Part shown: in pieces, positions 9,379 to 17,702 of the stretch
How positions within the stretch are numbered: position 1 is the stretch's first letter
Layout: each line of letters begins with the position of its first letter
Source of the DNA: an uncultured Verrucomicrobiales bacterium
Lineage (GTDB): Bacteria > Verrucomicrobiota > Verrucomicrobiia > Verrucomicrobiales > DEV007
Length of the DNA: 52,858 bases
Assembly (NCBI GenBank): GCA_937891465.1
Contig: CALAHF010000039.1
Coordinates: 1-52,858, forward strand
Reading direction: 5' to 3'
Notes under the pieces: model-generated
Told to the model about the DNA's origin: nothing
The model's input: the letters and a program-made list of their open reading frames with translations, nothing else
Databases searched by the model: none
Made by a program: the position numbers and the translations under genes

Positions 9379-10500
9379 ATGAGAAAGCCAGTGCTGGCAA
9401 TTTTAGCAATGGGAATGGGCACGGCTTTTTCCCAGGAAAATACTGCGCAGCAGTCAACCAGTAAATCGATTGCGCCGACGATGCCGGTGCCGAAGCTGCC
9501 GTATAATATGCCTTCGACGCGAGTGAATGCGGCTCGTTACGACGCTGAAATGAGCCGTTCGGTGAACAGCGCTCGTGAACAACGGGAGGTCATGGAACAG
9601 GCAACCGCGGCCAACCGGATTGCAAAACCGGAAATGAAACGCAGTGAATATTTAAAGTGGAGTGAGACGGAAAATACCCTTCACGTGACGGTTAAAGAAG
9701 GCGAGGGCGGTCGTGGCCTGGCGAATGAGGGTAGCCAGCCTGTTGGTGCTTTATTGGGTGCGCGGGCTGAAGATTTAATTCCGTCAGCCAGCGTTTCCCG
9801 GGTTTCTCAAGATTCCGGTCCGGCAACTGCTTCGGCAAAACCAATTGTTCAGGCGGTTGGCCCTGCGCCGATCGCGCCAGCTCCTCCGCAATATGGTCAG
9901 CCGCCTGTTGGGGGAATTGGAACCTCAATTCCACAGCCCGTTACAGGTGTCTCGGGGCCGATTCCGCAGCCGGATATGTTTATCAAAGACGCCGGTGGAA
10001 TACCACAGCGGTTCGAGCCGCCTCCAGCTCCTGAATTGCCGCAAGGAGTTGAAGTGGCTCCGGCAACTGTTCCTGCCACGCCTCAACCAACGACTGCGAC
10101 GACAGACAGAAAACGAGGCTTTTTCGGCAAAATATTCGGTAGAAAACGTCAGCGAAATGAAACGCCACCGGTAGATACTTCGAATTACATCACGACGGGA
10201 CCTGAAATCACGGCACCCGTTGCACCGGGGGTTGCAGCAACTGCTGCGGATGAATCGAAAAAGGAATTTGTCATCGTAAAAGCCGAGCAGGGCACGCAAT
10301 TTGTGATCGCAGGTGATACTGCCAATGGGCAATCTGGAATTTTGGTTCCACCGGGGACGGTTCTTCAGCGGCTTGGCTTGAATGGGCAATGGACTACGGT
10401 GAAATCGCCGAACGGCACGACCGGAAGCGTTCAGAATGTGGACATTCGGGATGCGAATTTTGACGAAGCGATTCGGTTTATTTCGTCGTCGGCTCAGTAA
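9379..10500 (+). CDS. Secreted proline-rich protein with C-terminal SH3-like domain
   Basis: The 373-residue protein begins with a signal peptide (MRKPVLAILAMGMG..AFSQ). An ATG at 9352 would add nine residues, but 9379 gives a cleaner signal sequence. Residues 30-130 are polar with many Arg/Glu. Residues 130-240 are rich in Pro, Ala and Gln with repeated PAP, PQP and GIP segments, probably an extended linker. The last 75 residues contain EFVIVKAEQGTQFVIAGD and GTVLQRLGLNGQWTTVKS, a pattern like bacterial SH3 (SH3b) domains that bind cell-wall peptides. A basic patch, KRGFFGKIFGRKRQR, separates linker and domain. Its role may be in envelope binding; no enzyme motif is visible. It is divergent from tgt and convergent with deoB. 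Confidence 0.8.
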   Translation: MRKPVLAILAMGMGTAFSQENTAQQSTSKSIAPTMPVPKLPYNMPSTRVNAARYDAEMSRSVNSAREQREVMEQATAANRIAKPEMKRSEYLKWSETENTLHVTVKEGEGGRGLANEGSQPVGALLGARAEDLIPSASVSRVSQDSGPATASAKPIVQAVGPAPIAPAPPQYGQPPVGGIGTSIPQPVTGVSGPIPQPDMFIKDAGGIPQRFEPPPAPELPQGVEVAPATVPATPQPTTATTDRKRGFFGKIFGRKRQRNETPPVDTSNYITTGPEITAPVAPGVAATAADESKKEFVIVKAEQGTQFVIAGDTANGQSGILVPPGTVLQRLGLNGQWTTVKSPNGTTGSVQNVDIRDANFDEAIRFISSSAQ

Positions 10501-10513
10501 TTTTTTTGTGGGC

Positions 10514-11674
10514 TCATCCCAGAAAACTTTGGCCCGTCGTCCAGTCTTCCATTTCGAAAAAATCAGCGAGTGACGCAGCGATATCGGCGAAAGTTTCGCG
10601 CTCACCGACTGAATCTCCCTTTGTTTCGCCACCTTTTACAAGAAGCGGGACTTTTTCCCGTGTATGATCCGTTCCTCGCCACGTCGGATCATTTCCGTGA
10701 TCTGCCGTGATCATCAACAAGTCTTCCGGCGCGAGCTTTGGCAAAAAATCCGCAAACCAGGAATCAAATTCAGAAAGGCAATTGGCGTAGCCCTCAGGAT
10801 CGCGGCGATGTCCGTAAAGCGAGTCGAAATCAACCAAATTCGCGAAGATGAGCGCTTCGTGCGCAGCGTCGGCATAGGTCGCTTCAATTGCCGCCATCCC
10901 CGCCGCATTTGACTTTGTCGAGTGAGAAATCGAAATGCCTTTTCCGGCAAAAATGTCGCTGATTTTGCCAATCCCGATCACGGGAATACCGGTGTCATTC
11001 AGGGCATCGAGGATCATTCGCGGCGGGATCATCGAGAAATCTTTCCGATTGGTGGTGCGCTGAAAACTGGCTGCAGACTCGCCCAGAAATGGCCGCGCGA
11101 TGACCCGTCCTATCCGCTCACGATCCGCGATTTTCCGACAGGCGATGCAGATTTCGTAAAGTCGCTCCAGTGGAATCAACGATTCGTGGGCAGCAATTTG
11201 GATGACCGAATCTGCACTCGTGTATAAAATGGGATTCCCCGTGCGAACATGTTCCTCGCCTAGTTTTTCGAGAATAACCGTGCCTGATTCCGCGACATTT
11301 CCGATGAACGTCACTCCGCTGGCGACTTCCATTTCGACGACCAATTCCGGCGGAAACGATTCAAAAGTCGCGAACGGTTCATCCATCGGTGCCCCCGCGA
11401 TTTCCCAATGCCCCGTCGTCGTGTCCTTTCCCGAAGACACTTCGTTGAGACAGCCGTAGGCCATTTCGCGCGGCGCGTTTTTATCGTGTTTTGTGCCACT
11501 GGCGATGGCGCGCGCCTCGTTCAGCCCGCATTTTTCCAGAAACGACAGCCGCCAATCCGGAAATGCTTCGGCGATGTGACCGATCGTATTCGAGCCTTCA
11601 TCCCCAAAAGCCGCAGCATCGTGGGCATGACCGATTCCAACAGAATCCAAGACGATGAGAATGGCACGTGGCAT
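10514..11674 (-). CDS. deoB: Phosphopentomutase
   Basis: DeoB interconverts ribose-1-phosphate and ribose-5-phosphate (and the deoxy forms), linking nucleoside breakdown to the pentose phosphate pathway. The sequence shows the alkaline-phosphatase-superfamily metal motifs: ILIVLDSVGIG at the N-terminus, GKDTTTGHWE with the phosphorylated Thr, DFDSLYGHRRDPEGY, and ITADHGNDPTWRGTDHTRE near the end. Starting at 11674 (MPRAILIV) gives 386 residues, as expected; the ATG at 11689 adds five residues. It is not next to other deo genes. It converges with the secreted SH3 gene, whose stop codon is 13 bp away. Confidence 0.95.
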   Translation of the reverse strand: MPRAILIVLDSVGIGHAHDAAAFGDEGSNTIGHIAEAFPDWRLSFLEKCGLNEARAIASGTKHDKNAPREMAYGCLNEVSSGKDTTTGHWEIAGAPMDEPFATFESFPPELVVEMEVASGVTFIGNVAESGTVILEKLGEEHVRTGNPILYTSADSVIQIAAHESLIPLERLYEICIACRKIADRERIGRVIARPFLGESAASFQRTTNRKDFSMIPPRMILDALNDTGIPVIGIGKISDIFAGKGISISHSTKSNAAGMAAIEATYADAAHEALIFANLVDFDSLYGHRRDPEGYANCLSEFDSWFADFLPKLAPEDLLMITADHGNDPTWRGTDHTREKVPLLVKGGETKGDSVGERETFADIAASLADFFEMEDWTTGQSFLG

Positions 11675-11704
11675 GCGGGATGGTAACACAAAGCTACGAA
11701 AATT

Positions 11705-11950
11705 TTAACCATGGATTGCATGGAGGACTTGGATTTTTCCTTTCCGTTCGAATATCAGTTTTTTATCGGAAAACTTCAAGGTGGTTCCAACGTTGAAAGG
11801 ATTGACTGAGGGATTGCAAGGAGTGAATGCGAGAATCTCAATGCAATCCAAATGTCAATCCATTGCCGTGATTCAGCCCCTTTACTCTCTCGGATAAAAA
11901 ACATCCCCGCCCAGAAATTTATCCATGTCCTCCATGCAATTCATGGTTAA
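11705..11950. repeat. 246-bp inverted-repeat element (MITE-like) between deoB and the PVC dehydrogenase
   Basis: A 24-bp arm at 11705-11728 (TTAACCATGGATTGCATGG...) returns as its reverse complement at 11927-11950 with one mismatch. Similarity continues inward: TGGAT close to each arm and TTTTTTATC(G/C)G about 35-40 bp inside. About 150 bp of unrelated sequence lie between. No coding frame of note is inside. It fills nearly the whole gap between two genes on the same strand. This is either a non-autonomous transposable element or two opposed copies of an intergenic repeat. Confidence 0.6.
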
Positions 11951-11954
11951 GAAT

Positions 11955-14426
11955 TCATTGCTTCGGTCCTTCCGCCCGCAGATACCCGATCAGATCCATT
12001 ATTTCGTTCTTCTCCAAAAGGTTGATTAGCCCCGGTGGCATGGTGGAAATATTGGGACCGGAGGGGTTTCGGTACTTGTCGCCGATGACGCGGTTGGGAT
12101 GAATCATTGATTCCAACATGTCGGACGGGCCGAATCGGGCACCGATTTGACTGAGGTCGGGGCCGAAAAAGGCGCGTTCGCTTGCGGCGTTGCCAGCTTT
12201 TTTGTGGCACACCGCGCACTGGGCTTTCACGTAAACGGCCGCCCCGCGTTTTACGTCTCGTTCTTTGGAAAAGTCCGTGTCGGCGAAATCTTCCATCGTC
12301 CAGTTTTTTACGAATTTTGCGGGATCAAGCTCTGCGATGATCGGGGGTTCTACTTTCGGCTGCTGAGGCGGAGTCAGAGCTGCGAATTGGATTTTTTCGT
12401 CGTCAGAAAGCCGCGCGACGAATTCCTTTCGCAAATCTTCGCCCGTGCGAATCCACCAACGGCCGCCCGCAAAGGAATCGAATTTTTTGAGACCGCCGAG
12501 ATAGCGTCGCCGATCGTCGGTCGTCCACATTTCGTCTTCGAGATACCGCAGAAAAACGAGGTAATGCGACCAATCCCGCGTGTCGTCGGATTCCTCGATC
12601 AACGTTAGCGTCGGCTGCAAAACTTTGTCCGATCGAAAATAAACCAGCATCTCGCACAGTTCGTGATTCACATTCTGCAGCGCGTGCGGGTAGAGCGGTT
12701 CCAGCGCATCGCGGAGCATTTGTTTTTCATCTTCCGTCGGAGGGCCTTGTCGGATGCAGGCGAGCTGAATCGCGCGCAAACGAGTCAATAGGGTCTGTTC
12801 ATCGAACGTACCCTGTTTATTTGGAGAAGGACTATCTTTCGGTTCCGCTGTCGCAGAATCCTCAGATCGCTGGCGAGCCAGCTTGCCGCCCTGTTTTGTT
12901 TCGTCTTTTCGAACAGACCCTGTTGGTTCATCGAACAGACCCTGTTCGATCGTTTCGGAGAGAATTTTTAGAATCGGTCCGCGATCTGATTTTCCGCCAA
13001 CACGGGCCAGCGCCATGAGCGCCCATGGATTTTGAGAATGTAGAATCGCCCCTTTCCAGCCCTCGATGTGATTCTCAATTGAAATTCGATTACTAAAACG
13101 AGAAACACGGTCTTGATGAAAAATTGAATTGAGGTAATCAGCATCATCCTTAACGGACGGCTTTCCCACATACGGCCCCGAAAAACCTTCTGGGCGCGGC
13201 AACTTTTTAGGCGAAGATTTTGGTTTCTCTCCCGTCCAACTCACCCGATATAGTGCACTCTGCGTCCGCCTTCCGCCCGTCGTGAACCACATCGCGCCAT
13301 CTGGGCCAAATACAAAATCGGTTAGGTTTAGTGGGCGACCAGACAGGAAATGCCGTGCTTCGGTTCCTTTGTAACTGGCTCCGTCGGGCTGAATATCGAC
13401 GGCCAGAATCCGGCCGTAGCTCCAGTCGGCGATCATGAAACTTGATCGCCACGGTTCGGGGAAATTGGATTTGTAGGCGAAGCCGACGCCGGTGGGACTG
13501 CCGAGGCCGACGTCGTAAACCGACGGCAAACTGTCTTCGTAATAGGCGGGCCACTTGCCGGTGCCGCGCCGCCAGCCGTATTCGCCGCCGGGGATGATGT
13601 GGAGAATTCGGGTCGGTTTATACCAAGCTAGACCGGCGTCCCACTCGCTGTCGGCATCATAGACGAAGGGCTCGCCATCGAGGTTGAAATCGATATCGAG
13701 CGGATTTCGCAAGCCGCCGCAAATGGCTTCGAATTTGGTGCCGTCTTTGTCGGTGCGGAGAATTTGGCCGGCGGGAACGGGGAGGCGATTCCATGAATCA
13801 TCCCACGGATTGGGAATGAGCTGGTCTTCGCCGTAGTTTTTGAACGGGGAATCAGGCGACGGATTTGCGAGTTTGGGATCGTTTCCATGAACGATGTAGA
13901 TCATGCCATCGGGGCCGAGTCGGAGATGGTTTCGCCCATGTCCCACCCCGCCACCGGTTAGGAGAAGCAACTTTTCCTCATCAAAAACGTCGTCTCCAGT
14001 CGTATCGCGGAGCCGGAAAAATCCTTTCGAATCGTTCGCGTTTACATACAGTGAATCGTAAGCCCAGAGCAGTCCGCGGGGCTCCCCGAGGTGATCGTTG
14101 ACGACTTTTACATCGACGACATCGGTTTTGTCTTCGCCGGAAAACGTGAGGCGCAAAATGCCTTTGTCCTCCATTCCGAGAAAGAGCCGGTCTTCGTCAT
14201 CGAAGCAGAGCGAAATCCACGAATCTTCTTCCTCGGCGGCAACACGGATGAGTTCGACTTTGAATCCCTCAGGCGCTTGAATTTCGGTTGGAGGCGGAAC
14301 CATTGCGGTGTTGCCGTCTTTTCGCCCCGCCATTTTCCACGAATCGTAGGCCGTTTTGTTGGGGACGTCTTGAGCTCTGGATGCGAGTGGAAAACAGAGA
14401 ATGAGAGCGAGGAGGTGCGATTTCAT
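11955..14426 (-). CDS. PVC-type secreted sugar-dehydrogenase-like beta-propeller with cytochrome c domain
   Basis: After a signal peptide (MKSHLLALILCFPLASRAQ; ATG at 14426, with 14444 as a longer alternative) comes a six-bladed PQQ/sorbosone-dehydrogenase-like propeller (about 40-410) with GHGRNHLRLGPDGMIY, GGLRNPLDIDFNLDG and PGGEYGWRRG. A helical repeat region follows (about 430-700). The C-terminus holds a single c-type haem site, CAVCHKKAGN, with FGPDLSQIGAR and a probable axial Met in NISTMPPGL. Proteins with this order are abundant in planctomycetes and verrucomicrobia; most have no proven substrate. About 50 residues in the helical region (roughly 490-550) come from an inserted dispersed repeat that keeps the frame open. 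A homologue without the insert would be expected to run directly from LSETI to TLLTRLRAIQLA. Confidence 0.88.
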   Translation of the reverse strand: MKSHLLALILCFPLASRAQDVPNKTAYDSWKMAGRKDGNTAMVPPPTEIQAPEGFKVELIRVAAEEEDSWISLCFDDEDRLFLGMEDKGILRLTFSGEDKTDVVDVKVVNDHLGEPRGLLWAYDSLYVNANDSKGFFRLRDTTGDDVFDEEKLLLLTGGGVGHGRNHLRLGPDGMIYIVHGNDPKLANPSPDSPFKNYGEDQLIPNPWDDSWNRLPVPAGQILRTDKDGTKFEAICGGLRNPLDIDFNLDGEPFVYDADSEWDAGLAWYKPTRILHIIPGGEYGWRRGTGKWPAYYEDSLPSVYDVGLGSPTGVGFAYKSNFPEPWRSSFMIADWSYGRILAVDIQPDGASYKGTEARHFLSGRPLNLTDFVFGPDGAMWFTTGGRRTQSALYRVSWTGEKPKSSPKKLPRPEGFSGPYVGKPSVKDDADYLNSIFHQDRVSRFSNRISIENHIEGWKGAILHSQNPWALMALARVGGKSDRGPILKILSETIEQGLFDEPTGSVRKDETKQGGKLARQRSEDSATAEPKDSPSPNKQGTFDEQTLLTRLRAIQLACIRQGPPTEDEKQMLRDALEPLYPHALQNVNHELCEMLVYFRSDKVLQPTLTLIEESDDTRDWSHYLVFLRYLEDEMWTTDDRRRYLGGLKKFDSFAGGRWWIRTGEDLRKEFVARLSDDEKIQFAALTPPQQPKVEPPIIAELDPAKFVKNWTMEDFADTDFSKERDVKRGAAVYVKAQCAVCHKKAGNAASERAFFGPDLSQIGARFGPSDMLESMIHPNRVIGDKYRNPSGPNISTMPPGLINLLEKNEIMDLIGYLRAEGPKQ
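12783..12952. repeat. Dispersed palindromic repeat, locus 2 (long form, inside the PVC dehydrogenase gene)
   Basis: The element starts with AATAGGGTCTGTTCATCGAA and ends with two copies of GAACAGACCCTGTT in the opposite orientation, so the ends form an inverted repeat. Between them lies TCAGATCGCTGGCGAGCCAG, almost identical to 48890-48910 inside phnE (there TCAGACCGCGGGCGAGCCAG). Read on the gene strand the element encodes KLARQRSED and GTFDEQTLLTR and contains no stop codon. Confidence 0.85.
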
Positions 14427-14538
14427 CGCTGATGATTGGACCACAAATTACGAGTCGAGGGAAGGGTTTTGGTAGCTTGATTTGCGGAGTCCAAGTTGAA
14501 GAATTGTTTCGCAACCTGAATCAGAGTAATATCCGTTG

Positions 14539-14781
14539 ATGTATGAAATCCTAGTAGGAATCGGAACTGTGGCTGCGCTCATTTTTGCGGGATATGCGGT
14601 TGGCTGCTGTTGGCGGGAGGAAGGGCGCCCGTTTTTGGCGAAGATTTTCTACACGGTGTTTATTTTGCTTGTTCCGGTAGGCGGGGCGCTGGTTTATTTC
14701 CGGATTCGAGTTCAGGAGGCTGAATTAGTGAGTGAATTGGGAAACCGAAAAGGACGAAGAGGACGGCGACGTTACGCTTGA
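14539..14781 (+). CDS. Small two-helix membrane protein, function unknown
   Basis: An 80-residue protein with two hydrophobic segments, about 5-25 (LVGIGTVAALIFAGYAVGCC) and about 36-55 (FYTVFILLVPVGGALVYF), separated by a short charged loop (WREEGRP) and followed by a very basic tail (GNRKGRRGRRRYA). A TTG three bases before the ATG could also serve as start. The fold resembles small PLDc_N-type or hairpin membrane proteins, but I do not recognise a family. It lies 31 bp before the following secreted protein gene and may be cotranscribed with it. Confidence 0.6.
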   Translation: MYEILVGIGTVAALIFAGYAVGCCWREEGRPFLAKIFYTVFILLVPVGGALVYFRIRVQEAELVSELGNRKGRRGRRRYA

Positions 14782-14812
14782 TCGATTCCTGGAATCCCGA
14801 TACGATTTGGAC

Positions 14813-15646
14813 ATGAAATTTCTGAGCGTGTTAGTTTTAGTGGCAGCATTGAGCTGGAATGGGAGCGGAATTGCTCAGGACGAGAAAAAGCCGAAGCCGC
14901 CGGCGAAAGAGGAGAAAGGACCAGATCCGGAAGCGCTGAAAGCATTTGAGGAAAAAGCGAAGAAGCAAATGGCGGCACGGATGGTGAAAGAGGTGGAAGC
15001 TGAGGTCGCGGCGAGGGGAATGAATTTACCGACGCAGGTGCACGTGATTGTCGAAATGATCGAAGTTGAGCATGATGATTTTTCCGAGTGGATTCAGGAA
15101 AATCCGCTGACATCCGATGCAACTGAATTTCGGGCGAAAGTTCAAGGCTGGGTGAAGGCAAAACGGGGCAAGGTTCGCGAGACGATGGTGACGCTGGCCC
15201 GGAGTGGGCAGCGTGCGAAGACGGAATCGATCACGGAACTGATTTACCCAACGGAATATGATCCGGCGCAAGTATCGGGGAACGTAACGGTTAATGGTGA
15301 GGCAACGGTGCCTGTTACGGCGCCAAACCCGACAGCTTTTGAAACGCGAAATACGGGATGGACATTGGAGGTTGATCCGGTGATCGGAAATGATGGAACG
15401 ATTGATCTGAATCTAGCTCCGGAAATGGTATTTCATGTGGAAGATCGGATTACTGAAACCACTGTCGGCGACGTGAATCAGAAAGTGCCGCAACCGACGT
15501 TCCATGCCTGCAAAGTCACGACTCAGGTCGCGCTAGTGAAAGGCGGATACGCATTTTTGGGGACGTCGCGGTTGCCTGATTCGGAAAAAGGAGAGCTGTT
15601 CGAGGACTCGCTCATCCTGATGTTTGTTCGGGCCGATTGTCAGTGA
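14813..15646 (+). CDS. Secreted secretin-domain-like protein A (paralogue of the next gene)
   Basis: A 277-residue protein with a signal peptide (MKFLSVLVLVAALSWNGSGIAQ); ATG at 14813 chosen because upstream codons would precede the signal. A Lys/Pro/Glu-rich segment follows. The core contains EMIEVEHDDFSEWI, ARSGQRAKTESITELIYPTE and AFETRNTGWTLEVDPVIGND. The pair 'SGQ-x-A' followed by 'G-x-TLEVDP-x-x-G' resembles the start of the outer-membrane secretin domain (GspD/PilQ), but the chain ends soon after, so it cannot form a normal secretin channel. The neighbouring gene has the same architecture at moderate identity, so the two arose by tandem duplication. Function unknown; possibly an envelope protein derived from a secretin. 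Confidence 0.75.
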   Translation: MKFLSVLVLVAALSWNGSGIAQDEKKPKPPAKEEKGPDPEALKAFEEKAKKQMAARMVKEVEAEVAARGMNLPTQVHVIVEMIEVEHDDFSEWIQENPLTSDATEFRAKVQGWVKAKRGKVRETMVTLARSGQRAKTESITELIYPTEYDPAQVSGNVTVNGEATVPVTAPNPTAFETRNTGWTLEVDPVIGNDGTIDLNLAPEMVFHVEDRITETTVGDVNQKVPQPTFHACKVTTQVALVKGGYAFLGTSRLPDSEKGELFEDSLILMFVRADCQ

Positions 15647-15671
15647 AACCGGGAGTTTGAAAAATTTAGCC

Positions 15672-16682
15672 ATGAAACGAATTTCATATTTTATAGCGAT
15701 CACTGCACTGGTTTTTGCGCAGACTCTTATCGGGCAGGACGAATTGAAGACGAGAGTTTACGATTTTGGCGGGGAAAATCCGTTTTCGTTTTGGAAGGCT
15801 GACGATCTTGAACCAGAGCCATTCGCTGATCCGGTTGTTGAGGGAAAAAAGCCCGCAAAAAGACAAGTGACTGCTGAAAGCGTTCTTACGACGGCGGGTT
15901 TAAATTTTGGGATTGGTTCCTCGGCAGGTTTCGACCCTGCGACGATGCAGCTCACGATCACTACGTCCGCAGCAGAGTTGACTCTGGCTGAGGCTTTTTT
16001 CGATGAATTCTGGAAGGGGCAATCGCAAAAATCTCTGAACTGCATTTTTGAAATGATTGAAGTGGATCACGATGAATTTAGCGATTGGTTGTTTGAAAAT
16101 CGGTTGATCGGTGACGACACGCCGCTTCGAAATGAGATTCAGAAATGGGTAAAAGAGAAACGGGCGACGATTATTGAAACGGCGCAGATTCGGGCTCGAA
16201 GTGGTCAGCGGGCGAAAATTGAAGGGGTTGAGGAATTTATCTATCCAACGGAAATGGACCCGCCGGAAATTCCCAATCAGGTGACGCTTTCGGGAGGGGC
16301 TATTTCGCCGATAACGGCGGGCACTGCGACCGCGTTTGAAACTCGAAACATGGGGATGACTTTGGAAGTCGATCCTGTATTGGGCGCAGACAATGTAACG
16401 GTCGATCTAAATCTGTCGCCGGAATTGGTGAAGCTGAACGGCTACAGTGAGTGGGGGCCGGCTGTTCAGGATGGTTTTTTTATCGTCAAAATGCCTACTT
16501 TTAAGACAATTAGAACCACCACTCAAATCGCGGTAATCGATGGACGATACACGCTTATAAGCTCTGCGAGACCGATGGAGCCGAGTGATCCTAAACGAAC
16601 CAATCCGCTGGTGCTGAGTTTCTTCCGTGCCGATGTGACGTATGCTCAAAAATGGTCTCGCGTCGTCCAACCAGCGAAATAA
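15672..16682 (+). CDS. Secreted secretin-domain-like protein B (paralogue of the previous gene)
   Basis: A 336-residue protein starting at the ATG at 15672 with a signal peptide (MKRISYFIAITALVFAQTLI). It shares with the preceding protein FEMIEVDHDEFSDWL, ARSGQRAKIEGVEEFIYPTE and AFETRNMGMTLEVDPVLG. It differs by a 100-residue N-terminal region containing LTITTSAAELTLAEAFFDEFW, which looks like a secretin N-domain (KH-like) repeat; this supports a secretin origin for the pair. The final 60 residues are a beta-rich FKTIRTTTQIAVIDGRYTLI segment that also has a counterpart in protein A. The two genes are 25 bp apart on one strand and probably cotranscribed. Confidence 0.75.
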   Translation: MKRISYFIAITALVFAQTLIGQDELKTRVYDFGGENPFSFWKADDLEPEPFADPVVEGKKPAKRQVTAESVLTTAGLNFGIGSSAGFDPATMQLTITTSAAELTLAEAFFDEFWKGQSQKSLNCIFEMIEVDHDEFSDWLFENRLIGDDTPLRNEIQKWVKEKRATIIETAQIRARSGQRAKIEGVEEFIYPTEMDPPEIPNQVTLSGGAISPITAGTATAFETRNMGMTLEVDPVLGADNVTVDLNLSPELVKLNGYSEWGPAVQDGFFIVKMPTFKTIRTTTQIAVIDGRYTLISSARPMEPSDPKRTNPLVLSFFRADVTYAQKWSRVVQPAK

Positions 16683-16778
16683 TGGCACGGGCTTGAACAT
16701 TCACAGTTTGCTCTGCATAGTGAGACGAAGGTTCGCAATTTCGTTGCGAACCTAAATTCCTCTTTTTACTTTTTTGTC

Positions 16779-17312
16779 ATGAGTCAGCTGCACCAGATGC
16801 AATTCACCTATGCCCCGATCGAAGATCGGATTCTTTTTCGTATGAATACGAAGGCGAGGCAGGAATTTCGATTCTGGATGACGCGGCGGTATGTGCAGGT
16901 GTTGTGGAACACGATTTTGCAGATTTTGAAGAAAAAGGTCTCGCCGCCGGCGGCTGAAATGCTCGATGACAAACCGCTCTCCGAGCCGATGAAGGAGGCA
17001 AAAATGCAGGTCGATCATAAAGCGGCGGTTGAGAATTCAGATTTCAAAACTCAGTATGAGGAAAGCACCTATCTCCCGCTGGGTGAGGCTCCCACATTGC
17101 TTTTCAGTGTCGGTGTGAAGCCGGGGCCGAATAACAATGCGCTGCTGGTGCTTTCGCCCGAAAAAGGGCAGGGGATCGAACTTGCGTTGAATGATCAAAT
17201 CGTGCATTCGCTTTGCAAATTGCTTTCGGAAACATCACAAAAAGCGAAATGGGAATTGAATCTCGATTTTGCTCAAGCCAGCAAACTCATGCCGGAGCAG
17301 GGCTTGAACTGA
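16779..17312 (+). CDS. Conserved hypothetical protein, cytosolic
   Basis: A 177-residue soluble protein without signal peptide. It opens with YAPIEDRILFRMNTKARQEF, then RFWMTRRYVQVLW, and ends with a hydrophilic segment after LNDQIVHSLCKLLSETSQKA. From memory, proteins with this 'EDR-LFR-NT...FWLTRR' opening occur as uncharacterised families in several proteobacteria, but I cannot name one. The N-terminal half looks like a small beta-barrel followed by a helix. No catalytic motif is visible. It stands alone between the secretin-like pair and the monooxygenase-like gene, 33 bp before the latter. Confidence 0.7.
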   Translation: MSQLHQMQFTYAPIEDRILFRMNTKARQEFRFWMTRRYVQVLWNTILQILKKKVSPPAAEMLDDKPLSEPMKEAKMQVDHKAAVENSDFKTQYEESTYLPLGEAPTLLFSVGVKPGPNNNALLVLSPEKGQGIELALNDQIVHSLCKLLSETSQKAKWELNLDFAQASKLMPEQGLN

Positions 17313-17345
17313 GCGGTTTCCGTGTCATCATTCCGTTGAAAAATC

Positions 17346-17657
17346 ATGGTCGCGATTGTTGTTACATTTGAAATTCACCCCGGAAAAGAAGCTGAAATCA
17401 TTGCAGCTTTGAAAGGAAACGCCACCGGTTCCCGTTCGGAGCCAGGTTGTTACAAATGGGAATGGTCACGTCATCTTGAGGATCCGTTGAAATTTGCGAT
17501 CTACGAACTTTATGAGAATAAAGAGGCGATCAAAGCCCACAAGGCGAGCGTCCATTTTGCGGAATGGTTGGGTCAGATTGATGGCGTCATCGCCAGTAAA
17601 TCTGCCGGTCAGTATGATGTGACCGGAGCGGATCCGCAGCCAGTTCCAGCGGTGTAA
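17346..17657 (+). CDS. Antibiotic biosynthesis monooxygenase (ABM/YgiN-like) domain protein
   Basis: A 103-residue single-domain protein with the dimeric alpha/beta-barrel ABM fold pattern: VAIVVTFEIHPGKEAEIIAAL, then SRSEPGCYKWEWSRHLEDP, FAIYELYENKEAIKAHKAS, and HFAEWLGQ. The spacing of EPGC..YE-Y-NKEA-KAH-S-HF matches quinol monooxygenase YgiN and relatives, which act without cofactors. The role here could be quinone or small-metabolite oxidation; genomic context gives no further hint. It is the last complete gene before a degenerate glycosyltransferase. Confidence 0.85.
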   Translation: MVAIVVTFEIHPGKEAEIIAALKGNATGSRSEPGCYKWEWSRHLEDPLKFAIYELYENKEAIKAHKASVHFAEWLGQIDGVIASKSAGQYDVTGADPQPVPAV

Positions 17658-17702
17658 GGCCACGCGGAAACGCGAAGGATTGGCGAAGAGCAGCTCATTA
17701 GC

